Source of the DNA: an uncultured Desulfobulbus sp.
GTDB lineage: Bacteria > Desulfobacterota > Desulfobulbia > Desulfobulbales > Desulfobulbaceae
Assembly: GCF_963664075.1 (NCBI RefSeq)
Contig: NZ_OY760916.1
Coordinates: 965,501-1,029,500 of the forward strand
Length of the DNA stretch: 64,000 nucleotides
Direction: 5' to 3'
Shown piece after piece: positions 9,644 to 18,489 of the stretch (position 1 is the stretch's first letter; every line of letters begins with the position of its first letter). The notes under the pieces are model-generated. The model saw only the letters and a program-made list of their open reading frames with translations, was not told the DNA's origin and searched no databases. A program made the translations under genes and the position numbers.

Positions 9644-10336
9644 GTGGATTTATCTATTGTTCAAATTATGATGCATGCCGGGATCGTGGGCAAATTGATT
9701 ATGCTCATTTTGCTCCTGTTTTCCCTCGCCTCCTGGTCTATCGTTTTTATGAAATATTTCACTTTCCGGAGAGCGCAGAATGCGTCGCTGGATTTTCTTG
9801 ATGCCTTCTGGGAAAGCAAAACGCTCAATGAAGCCTACGCTGCAGCGCGGGAGTTCACGTTAAGTCCGGAAGCCGCTGTCTTTGTCTCCGGATATACTGA
9901 GCTGAAAAAGATCAGCCAGGCACAGGCCAGCGGACAGAGCCAACCAACGCTTGAAGGGCAATTGGCAACCATGGACAACTTGAAAAGAGCGGTACGTAAA
10001 GCACAGGTGATAGAATCCGATCGGCTGGCAAGCTCACTGGGAGTCCTGGCCACAACCGGCAGTGCCACCCCCTTTATCGGTCTGTTCGGAACAGTCTGGG
10101 GGATTATGGCTTCCTTTCAGAATATCGGAGAGCGTGGTTCCGCCTCGCTGGCCGTTGTAGCCCCCGGTATTTCCGAGGCCTTGATAGCAACCGCAGCGGG
10201 GCTGGCGGCCGCGATTCCTGCAGTGATCTTCTTTAACTATTTTTCAAACAAGGTGGCTGAGTTTGATTCGAATGTGGAAGGATTCAGCACAGATTTTATT
10301 AACTTGATCGAGCGTGATATTCTGACCAGGACGTGA
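9644..10336 (+). CDS. tolQ: TolQ/ExbB family proton-channel protein
   Basis: A 230-residue inner-membrane protein that with TolR forms the proton-driven motor of the Tol system, used in outer-membrane constriction at division. Three hydrophobic segments are visible: IVGKLIMLILLLFSLASWSI near the N-terminus, GVLATTGSATPFIGLFGTVW centrally, and GISEALIATAAGLAAAIPAV, all in the MotA/TolQ/ExbB domain. The start is GTG at 9644, with AAAGGAAC just before it. It begins the tolQRAB-cpoB cluster, which is why TolQ is preferred over ExbB. Confidence 0.95.
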   Translation: MDLSIVQIMMHAGIVGKLIMLILLLFSLASWSIVFMKYFTFRRAQNASLDFLDAFWESKTLNEAYAAAREFTLSPEAAVFVSGYTELKKISQAQASGQSQPTLEGQLATMDNLKRAVRKAQVIESDRLASSLGVLATTGSATPFIGLFGTVWGIMASFQNIGERGSASLAVVAPGISEALIATAAGLAAAIPAVIFFNYFSNKVAEFDSNVEGFSTDFINLIERDILTRT

Positions 10337-10339
10337 TCA

Positions 10340-10765
10340 ATGGGACCGTTAGATACTCGAAGAGGGCGCAGGCGCGCGGTAATGGCCGAGATTAATGTCA
10401 CCCCGCTCGTCGATGTCATGCTTGTTTTGTTGATCATTTTTATGGTCACTGCCCCGATGATGACCCAGGGGCTTGAAGTCGATCTGCCAGAGGCCACCAC
10501 GAAAGCCTTGCCCCAACAGGAAGAGCCCTTGGTGGTTACAATTACCAAGGAGGGGGAGGTCTATCTGAAAAAAGAAAAGATGACTCCGGAGTTACTGAAA
10601 GAACGTCTTGTTTCTGTACCTCAGGAGACAAAAGCCGAAGGGATTTTTTTGCGGGCAGATAAATCTGTTGCCTATGGGGTTGTCACTGCAACTATGGCCG
10701 ATATTCATGCCGCAGGTTTCAATAAACTGGGCATGATCACCGTTCCGGCAGAACAGAAAAAGTAA
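10340..10765 (+). CDS. tolR: TolR/ExbD family protein
   Basis: A 141-residue single-pass membrane protein, the second part of the Tol motor. It has a basic N-terminus (DTRRGRRR), then AEINVTPLVDVMLVLLIIF, which contains the conserved membrane aspartate in the TPLVDVML motif, and a periplasmic domain ending in KLGMITVPAEQ. It starts 3 bases after tolQ. Confidence 0.95.
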   Translation: MGPLDTRRGRRRAVMAEINVTPLVDVMLVLLIIFMVTAPMMTQGLEVDLPEATTKALPQQEEPLVVTITKEGEVYLKKEKMTPELLKERLVSVPQETKAEGIFLRADKSVAYGVVTATMADIHAAGFNKLGMITVPAEQKK

Positions 10766-10787
10766 GAGAAAAAGCAGGCTGTCCAAC

Positions 10788-11876
10788 GTGCGTTTCACAG
10801 AATCCGATTTTTTTTATCTCCAACAGCAAGCTGATAGCCGCTGGGGCCTGGCTTTTATCGTTGCCCTGGCACTGCACCTGGGCTTCGGGTTGAGTCTCTA
10901 CTGGATGCCATCGCTTTTTTCCACCACGCCCTTAGTGGAAGAGGTGGTTTCGGTGAGTCTGGTGACACTGGCGGAAGCCGGTGGAGATCGTCCGCGCCCT
11001 GCGGTGACTCGGCCGGCTGAGCCTACTCTCGCACCGACGCCAAAACCTGTCCCAAAACCGAAGCCTGCCGTCGAACCAGCCCCTGTTGTCCCCGCTCCGG
11101 CAGAAACGGTTGCCATCAAGACTGATCCCGTGCCCTCGGTACCACCAGCTCCAGTTGTGACCGCTCCTACTGAGCCCACTCTTCCTGTTTCGTTGACTCC
11201 GACCAAGCGAAAGGTCAAAAAAACGCAGGATACCAGACTTGTGGAAGAGAAGCGTGCCCAACGCCAGCGTGAAGAGCAGGCCTTACAGGAAAAGATCGCT
11301 GAACGACAGAAAATTGTCGAAGACCGACGTCGAGAAGCCGAGGCTCAAAAAAAGGCAGAGGAGAAAAGGCTGGCTGAGGAAAAACGAAAACGTGAGCGGG
11401 AACGTGTTCGGGCTCTGGCCCGCCAGGAACAGCTTCAGGCGGAAAAAGAGGCCCGGGCGGCAGCAGCAGAGGCCCGTCAACTGGCACAGGAACTGGCTCG
11501 TATCGACAGTGAGAATACAGCCCTTGATCAGGCCATAGAAGAGACGGGCAGTGGGGGGCGGGCTACAGCACGTTCCATAGTGGGGGAGAACTACGTGAGC
11601 TCTGTGCTGGCCCGAATCAAAGGGGTCTGGAAGCTTCCCAATACTCGCCTTTGGGATAATCAGCTCTATGCGAATGTGGTGATCACTATTAACCGACAGG
11701 GGCAGTTGGTGGAAATCAGATTTGACCGTCACTCCGGTGACCCCCAGTTTGATCAGGTTGTAGAAAAAACCATTCATCAGGCAGCCCCTATGCCTCCGTT
11801 TCCGGCCTTGATGCAGGGAGATACCGTGGACGTCGGAGGTAACTTCAATACTCGCGAACTCAATCAAATGCGTTAA
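10788..11876 (+). CDS. tolA: TolA-like energy transducer with TonB C-terminal domain
   Basis: A 362-residue periplasm-spanning protein. It has an N-terminal membrane anchor (WGLAFIVALALHLGFGL), a proline-rich stretch (residues about 65-135), a long charged coiled-coil rich in Glu, Lys, Arg and Ala (about 140-245), and a C-terminal TonB/TolA domain (about 265-360) with VLARIKGVWKLP and VVITINRQGQLVEIRF. This is the classic TolA layout. The start is GTG at 10788. The position between tolR and tolB supports the call. The short perfect AT palindrome after its stop (about 11885-11906) may slow transcription. Confidence 0.93.
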   Translation: MRFTESDFFYLQQQADSRWGLAFIVALALHLGFGLSLYWMPSLFSTTPLVEEVVSVSLVTLAEAGGDRPRPAVTRPAEPTLAPTPKPVPKPKPAVEPAPVVPAPAETVAIKTDPVPSVPPAPVVTAPTEPTLPVSLTPTKRKVKKTQDTRLVEEKRAQRQREEQALQEKIAERQKIVEDRRREAEAQKKAEEKRLAEEKRKRERERVRALARQEQLQAEKEARAAAAEARQLAQELARIDSENTALDQAIEETGSGGRATARSIVGENYVSSVLARIKGVWKLPNTRLWDNQLYANVVITINRQGQLVEIRFDRHSGDPQFDQVVEKTIHQAAPMPPFPALMQGDTVDVGGNFNTRELNQMR

Positions 11877-11972
11877 AATCACTCAAAAAAATTAATTTTT
11901 TTTTGCTTGCCAGCTCTACTTGACCTAAGCTTAATCTAAATCTTCTACTTTGATACTTACCAAGAGTTTACG

Positions 11973-13253
11973 ATGCTTACATCTACTCGTTTTTCCGCCC
12001 TGCTCCTTGCTCTTGCCCTCTGTGTGTTTTTTGCCCCCGTTACTTCATTGGCCGAAGAGCAGACCTACTATGACATCAGCGCCTCTGGTGTGCGCAAGAT
12101 CATGCTGGCCATTCCCCCCTTTGCCGGAACCAGCAATCAGGGAAAATATGTAGCAGACCTTTTGAGCCGTGGGTTGGAGCTCCATGGTTTTATCGGTGTT
12201 GTTGCGTCCAATCGCTACGCAGCTAAGCGTGAGGCTGACTGGAAATCAGCAGGAGCCGACTATGTGGTCCTGGGTGAGCTCAATGAGGATGCATCCGGAT
12301 TCATCGTGCAAGGACAAATCCTTGATGTAGCAGCCAACAAGCTGCTTACCGGTCGTCGGTTTCGTGGTTCCATTGCCCAGCTCGAGGATATGACCTTGCG
12401 CCTCTGCGATGGACTGATTGAAGATTTTACCGGTGAGCCCGGTGTCTCGCGAACTCGAATCGCTTTTGTTTCCGATGGAAGCGGTCATAAGGAAATTTAT
12501 CTTTCTGATATTTTAGGGAATCACCCTCAACAGGTTACGCGGCATAGGGCCCTTTGTGTTGCCCCCCGTTTCACTCCTGATGGACAGCATTTGAGTTATT
12601 CCAGCTATCATCATGGCAACCAGGATCTCTATATGACAGATCTTCGTCAGGCCCGTTCAACCCGTGCCATTTCCCGACGAAAAGGACTCAATCTTGCGCC
12701 GGCCTATACCCCAGATGGTCGCAGTATGATCCTGACTTTAAGTAAATACGGCAACCCGGATTTGTTTTCCATGGACGTACAGGGCCATATTCTGGCACAG
12801 CTGACTTCAGGAGCTGGAATTAACGTCTCTCCATCCTTTTCCCCTGATGGAAGGCAGATTGCTTTTGTTTCTGACCGCAGTGGCAGACCTAATGTGTATG
12901 TCATGTCCGCTGCTGGCGGTCATGCAAAACGTTTGACTTTTACCTGTGCAGAGAATTCTGAGCCCGCCTGGTCACCCAAGGGGGATGAAATTGCCTTTAC
13001 CGGTTTGATCAAGGGGCACTATCAGCTTTTTATCATGGATAGTAGCGGAGGGCATGTACGTCAGATTACCGACGGGGAAAATAACTATGAATCGCCGACC
13101 TGGGCCCCCGATGGTCGCCTCCTTGCAGTAACCCGCAAGAGTGGCAGTCGTTCCGAGCTCTGTGTTGTCAGTAAAAATAGTCGGGAAGTCCGCATGCTTT
13201 TTCCATTGCGGGGCAATCAATCCTATCCCCAGTGGTCAGGCCGTCTACCGTAA
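11973..13253 (+). CDS. tolB: TolB periplasmic beta-propeller protein
   Basis: A 426-residue secreted protein. The signal peptide (SALLLALALCVFFAPVTSLAEE) is followed by the TolB N-terminal alpha/beta domain and then five to six WD40-like beta-propeller repeats that carry FSPDGRQIAFVSDRSG, YTPDGRSMIL and WAPDGRLLAVTR type motifs. TolB links TolA to the peptidoglycan-associated lipoprotein Pal. Here no pal gene follows, although pal normally sits immediately downstream. AAGAG precedes the start. Confidence 0.95.
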   Translation: MLTSTRFSALLLALALCVFFAPVTSLAEEQTYYDISASGVRKIMLAIPPFAGTSNQGKYVADLLSRGLELHGFIGVVASNRYAAKREADWKSAGADYVVLGELNEDASGFIVQGQILDVAANKLLTGRRFRGSIAQLEDMTLRLCDGLIEDFTGEPGVSRTRIAFVSDGSGHKEIYLSDILGNHPQQVTRHRALCVAPRFTPDGQHLSYSSYHHGNQDLYMTDLRQARSTRAISRRKGLNLAPAYTPDGRSMILTLSKYGNPDLFSMDVQGHILAQLTSGAGINVSPSFSPDGRQIAFVSDRSGRPNVYVMSAAGGHAKRLTFTCAENSEPAWSPKGDEIAFTGLIKGHYQLFIMDSSGGHVRQITDGENNYESPTWAPDGRLLAVTRKSGSRSELCVVSKNSREVRMLFPLRGNQSYPQWSGRLP

Positions 13254-13385
13254 GGCGCAACAGCTGTGGGGATGGGATCTGTGCCCATAATGTTGGATTT
13301 TCTGGAAGAATAAAACATATACTTTCCTGCCGATTCAGGCGTGAGAAAATAATGCATAGGCGTTGTATATAGAGGAGGTTTGCTG

Positions 13386-14477
13386 ATGAAAAAAATACGT
13401 AACATAGCCCTCGCAGGCTGTTCCCTTGTTCTCTTGACCCAGTGTGCCACCCAGGAAGAGCTCCACAGCCTTCAGGTTCAGCTTCGGGCGATGAACCAGA
13501 AGCTGGAAGATGTAAAGTCCACAACTGTGAACCAGATGCAACGGCGTCAGGCGAATTCCGTGACTAAGATTGATCAGGTGGAAAGCGAAACCATGCGTAT
13601 TCGTTCGAGCTTGCAGGAGAATCAGGGGCAAACAGAGCGTTTTCGGAGCGAAGTGGAGCAAAATATTAATGAACTCCGAGCTGCAGTAGAGGGAAATCGT
13701 CAGGAAACTGCCGAGCAGTTCGCACAAGTTGAAAAACGTATGAGCGTGTGGGAGCAAAAGTTTAATGTGGCTGTAGATAACTTACAGCAGCAACGGGTTG
13801 ATGATGCTAAACGTCGTGCCCGTGAAGCGGAAAAGCGAGCCATTGAACTTCAACGGCGGGCAAACGATAAATCACAAAGTGCTCCTGCTGCTAGTCTTCA
13901 ACCTGGAGAAAACGGATTACCCAGTGGCCAGCTGGTTCGCCTGGCCCCCAGAGGAAAAAAAGCCCGGCTGGCCAGCCCCCCCGAGGTTGAGGAGAACACC
14001 GTAACAAGCGCCAGCTCGGCTGTGCAGCCCGCAACCAACAGCATTCCCAAACAGCCTGCATCTTCACCACAGGTGGAGTCCTCGAGCCCTGTGAAAATTA
14101 CCCCTGTGGCCCAAGCTGATCCCTTTGCCAAAGCAATGGATGCCTTTAATCGCAAAGAGTATAAGAGTGCCTATAAGAATTTTGAACAGACGCTGGCCGC
14201 TGATCCCAATGGCCCCAAGGCAGGAAAAACTCTTTTCTACATGGGGGAGTCCCTGTTTAACCAGGGGGAGTATGATTTGGCTATTCTTGATTACCAGAAG
14301 GTCATTTCCAATCACTCACAAGATGCACATACTCCCCGAGCTTTGTTGAAGCAGGGGATGGCCTTTGAACAGCTCACGGATAGTGAAACTGCTAAAATAA
14401 TTTACAAAAAATTGATAAGCGACCATGCGGGCAGTCAAGAGGCCAAAGAGGCCAAAGAGCGGCTCGGTAAACTTTAA
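13386..14477 (+). CDS. cpoB: Tol-Pal accessory protein CpoB/YbgF, lipoprotein form
   Basis: A 363-residue protein with a signal peptide ending in the lipobox LLTQC, so it is probably lipid-anchored, whereas the enterobacterial CpoB is soluble. It has a coiled-coil N-terminal half (residues about 25-145), a low-complexity Pro/Ser linker (about 165-240), and a C-terminal TPR region with AFNRKEYKSAYKNFEQTL and YMGESLFNQGEYDLAILDY. CpoB coordinates peptidoglycan synthesis with outer-membrane constriction. I start at ATG 13386 because AGGAGG lies 7 bases before it; a TTG two codons earlier would be too close to that site. Confidence 0.9.
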   Translation: MKKIRNIALAGCSLVLLTQCATQEELHSLQVQLRAMNQKLEDVKSTTVNQMQRRQANSVTKIDQVESETMRIRSSLQENQGQTERFRSEVEQNINELRAAVEGNRQETAEQFAQVEKRMSVWEQKFNVAVDNLQQQRVDDAKRRAREAEKRAIELQRRANDKSQSAPAASLQPGENGLPSGQLVRLAPRGKKARLASPPEVEENTVTSASSAVQPATNSIPKQPASSPQVESSSPVKITPVAQADPFAKAMDAFNRKEYKSAYKNFEQTLAADPNGPKAGKTLFYMGESLFNQGEYDLAILDYQKVISNHSQDAHTPRALLKQGMAFEQLTDSETAKIIYKKLISDHAGSQEAKEAKERLGKL

Positions 14478-14486
14478 TCGGCTATT

Positions 14487-15266
14487 TTGGCAAAGGTGCG
14501 CAAAAAACGTCTGGACGCTCTTCTGGTGAGTCGCGGTCTGACTGAGGACATCGATACAGCCCGTCGACTCATTGGTGCCGGCGCGGTACGTATCAACGAA
14601 ATGGTCAACGATAAGGTAGGGGCTCAGGTGGCCATTGACTCCCAGATTAAGCTTAAGGAAATCAAGCGCTACGTGAGTCGAGGCGGTGACAAACTCGCCT
14701 CAGCGCTTAAGGCCTTGCCTTTTGATCCCAAGGGGCTGATCTGTGCCGATATCGGCAGCTCCACCGGTGGCTTCACCGACTGTCTGCTGCAGCACGGAGC
14801 GAGGCAGGTTTACTGTGTGGATGTCGGCTACGGCCTCTTGGCCTGGAAGTTACGTAGTGATGAGCGCGTGGTGGTGCATGAACGAACCAATGCCCGTTAT
14901 ATTACCCGTGACCATATTCCAGTTTCCATTGATCTGGCGGTGATCGACGCCTCCTTTATCTCTCTCGAGCCCCTCTTGCCCCCACTCCTGCCCCTCTATG
15001 GTGAGAAGCCCGTTCGCCTGCTGGTTCTGGTCAAACCGCAGTTTCAGCTGCCCCGAGAGGCTATTGAAAAGGGTGGGATTGTCAGAGACAGTCTACTCCA
15101 TCAACAGGCACTGGACATGGTCGAGGCTTTTGGAGCTGAACTGGGGTTACGTTGTGAGAAAATCGTTCCCTCGGGAGTACGAGGAACCAAGGGAAATCAA
15201 GAATTTTTTATGCTGCTGACAGGGACCTGTGTGGCAGAAGAAACGGCTGATAAAGGCAAGTTATGA
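14487..15266 (+). CDS. tlyA: TlyA family rRNA (cytidine-2'-O)-methyltransferase
   Basis: A 259-residue protein of the TlyA/hemolysin-A family, rRNA 2'-O-methyltransferases. An N-terminal S4 RNA-binding domain (KKRLDALLVSRGLTEDIDTA, about residues 5-65) is followed by an FtsJ-like methyltransferase domain with the SAM motif CADIGSSTGGFTDCLL and the catalytic-region VKPQFQLPRE. The start is taken as TTG at 14487 (GTG at 14496 is possible). It begins 9 bases after cpoB and overlaps the next gene by 4 bases (ATGA). Confidence 0.93.
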   Translation: MAKVRKKRLDALLVSRGLTEDIDTARRLIGAGAVRINEMVNDKVGAQVAIDSQIKLKEIKRYVSRGGDKLASALKALPFDPKGLICADIGSSTGGFTDCLLQHGARQVYCVDVGYGLLAWKLRSDERVVVHERTNARYITRDHIPVSIDLAVIDASFISLEPLLPPLLPLYGEKPVRLLVLVKPQFQLPREAIEKGGIVRDSLLHQQALDMVEAFGAELGLRCEKIVPSGVRGTKGNQEFFMLLTGTCVAEETADKGKL

Positions 15267-15715
15267 ATACATTCTTCAAACGATTGAAGACAGGCTCACT
15301 CGTGGGTGCGTTTTTTTTATGCACCTCAGTCCAGGCGGCTGAATATCTCAGCGTCGCCCAGGAGAATATCAATGTTCGCTCCGGCCCCGGGACCGACACG
15401 ACAGTTATCTATGAGTTTCCCAAGGGATATCCGGTGCAAGTGCTGGAACATAACGGGCAATGGATGAAGGTAGCTGACTACGAAGGGGCAAAAGGGTATA
15501 TTCATGCCAATTTATTAAGTAAAATTCCCCATGTGATCGTCAAGGTCCCAGAGGGCAATGTGCGCAAAGGACCTGGCACCAGTGAGGACATTGTGGGCAA
15601 GGTAGTGCAGGATGTTCTTTTTGAGAAGATCGCTCAGAAAGGAGACTGGATACAGGTGCGCCATCCCCAGCTTGTTGGTTGGGTACACAAGAGTCTGCTC
15701 TGGCCAGACAATTGA
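15263..15715 (+). CDS. Secreted protein with two bacterial SH3 domains
   Basis: A 150-residue protein with a signal peptide (GSLVGAFFLCTSVQA) followed by two SH3-type repeats: ENINVRSGPGTDTTVIYEF at residues about 35-85 and EGNVRKGPGTSEDIVGKV at about 95-148. Such domains usually bind peptidoglycan or other envelope ligands. The start overlaps the tlyA stop (ATGA). A strong terminator follows, ending the unit. Confidence 0.88.
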   Translation: MNTFFKRLKTGSLVGAFFLCTSVQAAEYLSVAQENINVRSGPGTDTTVIYEFPKGYPVQVLEHNGQWMKVADYEGAKGYIHANLLSKIPHVIVKVPEGNVRKGPGTSEDIVGKVVQDVLFEKIAQKGDWIQVRHPQLVGWVHKSLLWPDN

Positions 15716-15740
15716 ACTGATCGCCTACGTAATGTTGGAA

Positions 15741-15777
15741 CACAAAGAGCCCTCAATCCAGAGGGCTCTTTGTGTTT
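15741..15777 (+). terminator. Strong rho-independent terminator
   Basis: A perfect 14-base stem, CACAAAGAGCCCTC (15741-15754) with GAGGGCTCTTTGTG (15761-15774), around AATCCA and followed by TTT. It lies between the SH3 gene and the convergent protease gene and is likely bidirectional. Confidence 0.9.
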
Positions 15778-15825
15778 ACCATGTATCCGTGATGCAGGGG
15801 GAGTTCCCAGCCGTCGTCACTGATT

Positions 15826-17856
15826 TCAGGGAGCCAGGAGAACCCGGTCGATGAGCTCATCCACATTATGGATCAGCATGATCTCTACGCCTTTGGTCAC
15901 ATCCTCGGGAAGAGCATGGTATTCTTCGCTGTTTTCTGCTGGCAAAATGACGCAGCTCAGGCCTGCTCGTTGTGCTGCCAGCAGTTTTTCTCGAATACCG
16001 CTGACAGGAAGTACCCGGCCACTTAAGGACATCTCTCCTGTCATGGCCACATCCCGCCGTGCTCTTCTTCCGGTCATCAAAGAGAGGAGGGCAGAAAAGA
16101 TGGTTATGCCCGCCGAAGGCCCGTCTTTAGACACTGCACCAGCTGGGAAATGGATATGAATATCACGTTCAGCAAAGAGCTGTTCATCAATATTGAACTC
16201 CTGGGCCCGGCTTCGAATCAAACTCAGGGCAGCTTTTGCCGATTCCTGAAGTACTTCTCCCAGCGAGCCTGTCATCGTCAGTTGGCCGTTTCCTTTCATC
16301 GAGGCGGTTTCAACACTGATGATTTCTCCACCGGTCGCCGACCAGACCAGGCCGGTTGTGATACCGACTTTGGGCTCGCGGTCCATGGCGTTGCGTAAGT
16401 ATCTGCGGGGGCCCAGAAGACGGGTAATAGTTTCGCTTTCAACCAGGCTATCGAACTGGCCGTTTTCAGTATCTACCTTTTGCAGGGCGAGTTTTCTACA
16501 GATGTTTGCAACCTCGCGCTCCAGATTTCGCAAGCCGGACTCTCGCGTGTAATCCACAACGAGTTTTTCAATAGCCTCACGACTGAATTGTACCTGATCG
16601 TTCCCCAGGCCAGCTCCTTTGAGTTGCCTGGGAATGATAAAGCGCTTGGCTATATCGATTTTTTCCAGGTCAGTATAGCCTGAAAATTCGATGATCTCGA
16701 TGCGGTCTAATAACGGGCCGGGCAGCTTGGAAAGGTCGTTTGCCGTGGCGATGAACATGATCTTTGAGAGATCAAAGGGGACGTCGAGGTAATGATCCAT
16801 GAAATGGACATTTTGCTCCGGGTCAAGAACCTCAAGCATGACAGAGGCGGGATCGCCGCGAAAATCCTGACCGATTTTATCAAGTTCATCCAACATGAAG
16901 ACCGGGTTATTGACACCGGCTCGCTTTATTTCTGTAATAATCCGGCCAGGCATGGCGCCTACATAGGTTCGACGATGACCGCGCAGTTCGGCTTCGTCTT
17001 TGAGCCCCGCAAAAGAGACGCGGATAAACTGCATCTGCAGTGCTTCGGCGATGGCTCGACCAACAGAGGTTTTTCCGGTGCCGGGAGGGCCGGTGAAGCA
17101 GAGAATGGGTCCCTTGCCAATGGCGCTGACCTGCTTTTGCCCCAGCACTTCAGCGACAATTTTACGGAGTTCGCTTAAATTAACCGGTTTACCCAGGTAA
17201 TGCGCTGCTCCGTTTTTTAAGGCCTTGACAGCAGAGTCCACCGTGGCAAAGCCTGTGACCATAATAACAGGGATGTCCTGATAGCTCCGATTCACTTCAT
17301 GCAGGAGTTCCAGGCCATCCATCTTATCCATTTTGAGATCACTGACGATAAGGTCAATTTCACCGTTCTCTAAAATCTGCAGAGCTTCTATGCCGTTTTT
17401 AGCACACTTGCAGGCATAGCCATCTTTGGTGAGAATGTGTTCCATGTTGACGCGGGCAATATCTTCATCGTCAACAATTAAGATGGTCTGTTGGATAGCA
17501 TCTCGCAGAGTTTTGGCTGCAAGAAATTCAAGAATTCTTTGTTTGACGTGGGCAAGCCCTGAGTGGCGGGCATCAAGAATATTTCGGGCCCGTTGCAACT
17601 CAAGATCACAGACCGAAGATTCATTCCAGGGCAGGGTTGTGATCAGATCGATGTAGTTTAACCCAACCGAATATTCGGCAAGCCCTGGTTCTGATTGTTC
17701 GAGCTTCTTTAACTCTCGTTGGGCTGCATCAATGGCATGTTGGGGTAATTTGCTGTCCTCCAGCGTCTTTCGTATCTGCTCAAGGTGCGAATCATTCTGT
17801 GATTTTTGAGGGGCTGTTTCGGGCTCGGAGTCCCGTTTACGGAAGAACATGCTCAC
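15826..17856 (-). CDS. Lon-type AAA+ protease with an internal response-regulator receiver domain
   Basis: A 676-residue protein. Residues 25-118 match the helical region that precedes the ATPase in Lon (LNYIDLITTLPWNE, VKQRILEFLAAKTL). Residues 123-235 are then a complete receiver domain: acidic pocket Asp129/Asp130, phospho-acceptor Asp173 (VSDLK), Thr201 and Lys223. After it the Lon sequence resumes with KGPILCFTGPPGTGKTS (Walker A 256-263), Walker B Asp323/Glu324, and the protease domain with catalytic Ser581 (KDGPSAG) and Lys624 (GIREKLLAAQ). The usual N-terminal LAN substrate-binding domain is missing; only about 25 residues precede the helices. All catalytic residues are present, so it should be an ATP-dependent serine protease, plausibly switched by phosphorylation. 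The start at 17856 gives MSMFFRKRDSE. It is not a normal Lon or LonB. Confidence 0.93.
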   Translation of the reverse strand: MSMFFRKRDSEPETAPQKSQNDSHLEQIRKTLEDSKLPQHAIDAAQRELKKLEQSEPGLAEYSVGLNYIDLITTLPWNESSVCDLELQRARNILDARHSGLAHVKQRILEFLAAKTLRDAIQQTILIVDDEDIARVNMEHILTKDGYACKCAKNGIEALQILENGEIDLIVSDLKMDKMDGLELLHEVNRSYQDIPVIMVTGFATVDSAVKALKNGAAHYLGKPVNLSELRKIVAEVLGQKQVSAIGKGPILCFTGPPGTGKTSVGRAIAEALQMQFIRVSFAGLKDEAELRGHRRTYVGAMPGRIITEIKRAGVNNPVFMLDELDKIGQDFRGDPASVMLEVLDPEQNVHFMDHYLDVPFDLSKIMFIATANDLSKLPGPLLDRIEIIEFSGYTDLEKIDIAKRFIIPRQLKGAGLGNDQVQFSREAIEKLVVDYTRESGLRNLEREVANICRKLALQKVDTENGQFDSLVESETITRLLGPRRYLRNAMDREPKVGITTGLVWSATGGEIISVETASMKGNGQLTMTGSLGEVLQESAKAALSLIRSRAQEFNIDEQLFAERDIHIHFPAGAVSKDGPSAGITIFSALLSLMTGRRARRDVAMTGEMSLSGRVLPVSGIREKLLAAQRAGLSCVILPAENSEEYHALPEDVTKGVEIMLIHNVDELIDRVLLAP

Positions 17857-17932
17857 CGCTCCTTTTTGCCAGCAGTTGAGTTTGAAAATTTATGTTTGTA
17901 CCTGAAAAAAGTGAATACTCGTTGCAAACATG

Positions 17933-17988
17933 CTCAAAATTTTACCTTTGGGAACAGGGGGGGAAGATTCCAAAGATAAAATTTTGAG
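17933..17988. repeat. Long inverted repeat upstream of the receiver-Lon gene
   Basis: CTCAAAATTTTACCTTTGG (17933-17951) is the inverse of CCAAAGATAAAATTTTGAG (17970-17988) with a single mismatch, around an 18-base G-rich loop. It lies 77 bases upstream of the protease start and 130 bases past the end of the small gene on the same strand. It could be a terminator for that gene or an operator for the protease. A related structure occurs at 39836-39888. Confidence 0.8.
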
Positions 17989-18117
17989 TATCGTGATGAT
18001 GTTCAGCTTAGACAAGGTAAACAATACATAACTAATCAAAAAATGAGCAGGGCAATACTACCGGCCTGCGTTCTTTGTGCTCGTGCAAAAATACTGTTTG
18101 TGGATGGGAGCTTTTTG

Positions 18118-18405
18118 CTAGAGCTGCATCTGTTGCGCAGATCTTCTTTTTTGTTTCTGGGGCGGGGTGCGACGTGTTTGCTCCGATTTCGATGCAGTAG
18201 GGGCGATCTGCCTGGTTTCTTTTCCGGTTATGTCCGATCTGAAAAAAAACATATACCAGTCTGCTCGTTTGCTTTCATGTTTTTTTGAGGACTGAGAAGA
18301 AGTCTGTTGCGAAGTTTTGCGTTCAATAGATGTGGCTGCCTGCCAGACAAGATGCAGAGCGCCTACACCGATGACGGCTGCCGTAAACAATAATCCTGAT
18401 TCCAT
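18118..18405 (-). CDS. Small membrane-anchored protein of unknown function
   Basis: A 95-residue protein with one N-terminal hydrophobic segment (SGLLFTAAVIGVGALHLVW) and a long, very basic, Ser/Gln/Lys/Arg-rich tail (SQQTSSQSSKKHESKRAD, TPPQKQKRRSAQQMQL). I recognise no family. The start at 18405 is supported by AGGAGG 7 bases upstream. It lies downstream of the TSUP exporter gene on the same strand, with a hairpin between them, so it may belong to the same transcript. Confidence 0.6.
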   Translation of the reverse strand: MESGLLFTAAVIGVGALHLVWQAATSIERKTSQQTSSQSSKKHESKRADWYMFFFRSDITGKETRQIAPTASKSEQTRRTPPQKQKRRSAQQMQL

Positions 18406-18424
18406 AACCGCCTCCTGATGAGGA

Positions 18425-18452
18425 AGATACGGTCCTGTGAAAGACCGTATCT
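18425..18452 (-). terminator. Hairpin after the TSUP exporter gene
   Basis: AGATACGGTC (18425-18434) pairs with GACCGTATCT (18443-18452) around 8 bases. It follows the exporter stop by 37 bases. There is no T run on the minus strand, so it may be an mRNA-stabilising or partial-termination hairpin. Confidence 0.5.
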
Positions 18453-18489
18453 CCAAATTGTAGTGTGTAGTGATTGTTGGCGTTGCGGA

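Noticed and set aside
10898-11882. Several minus-strand frames opposite tolA
   Set aside because: They mirror the repetitive Pro- and Ala/Glu-rich coding of tolA and show no protein-like features.
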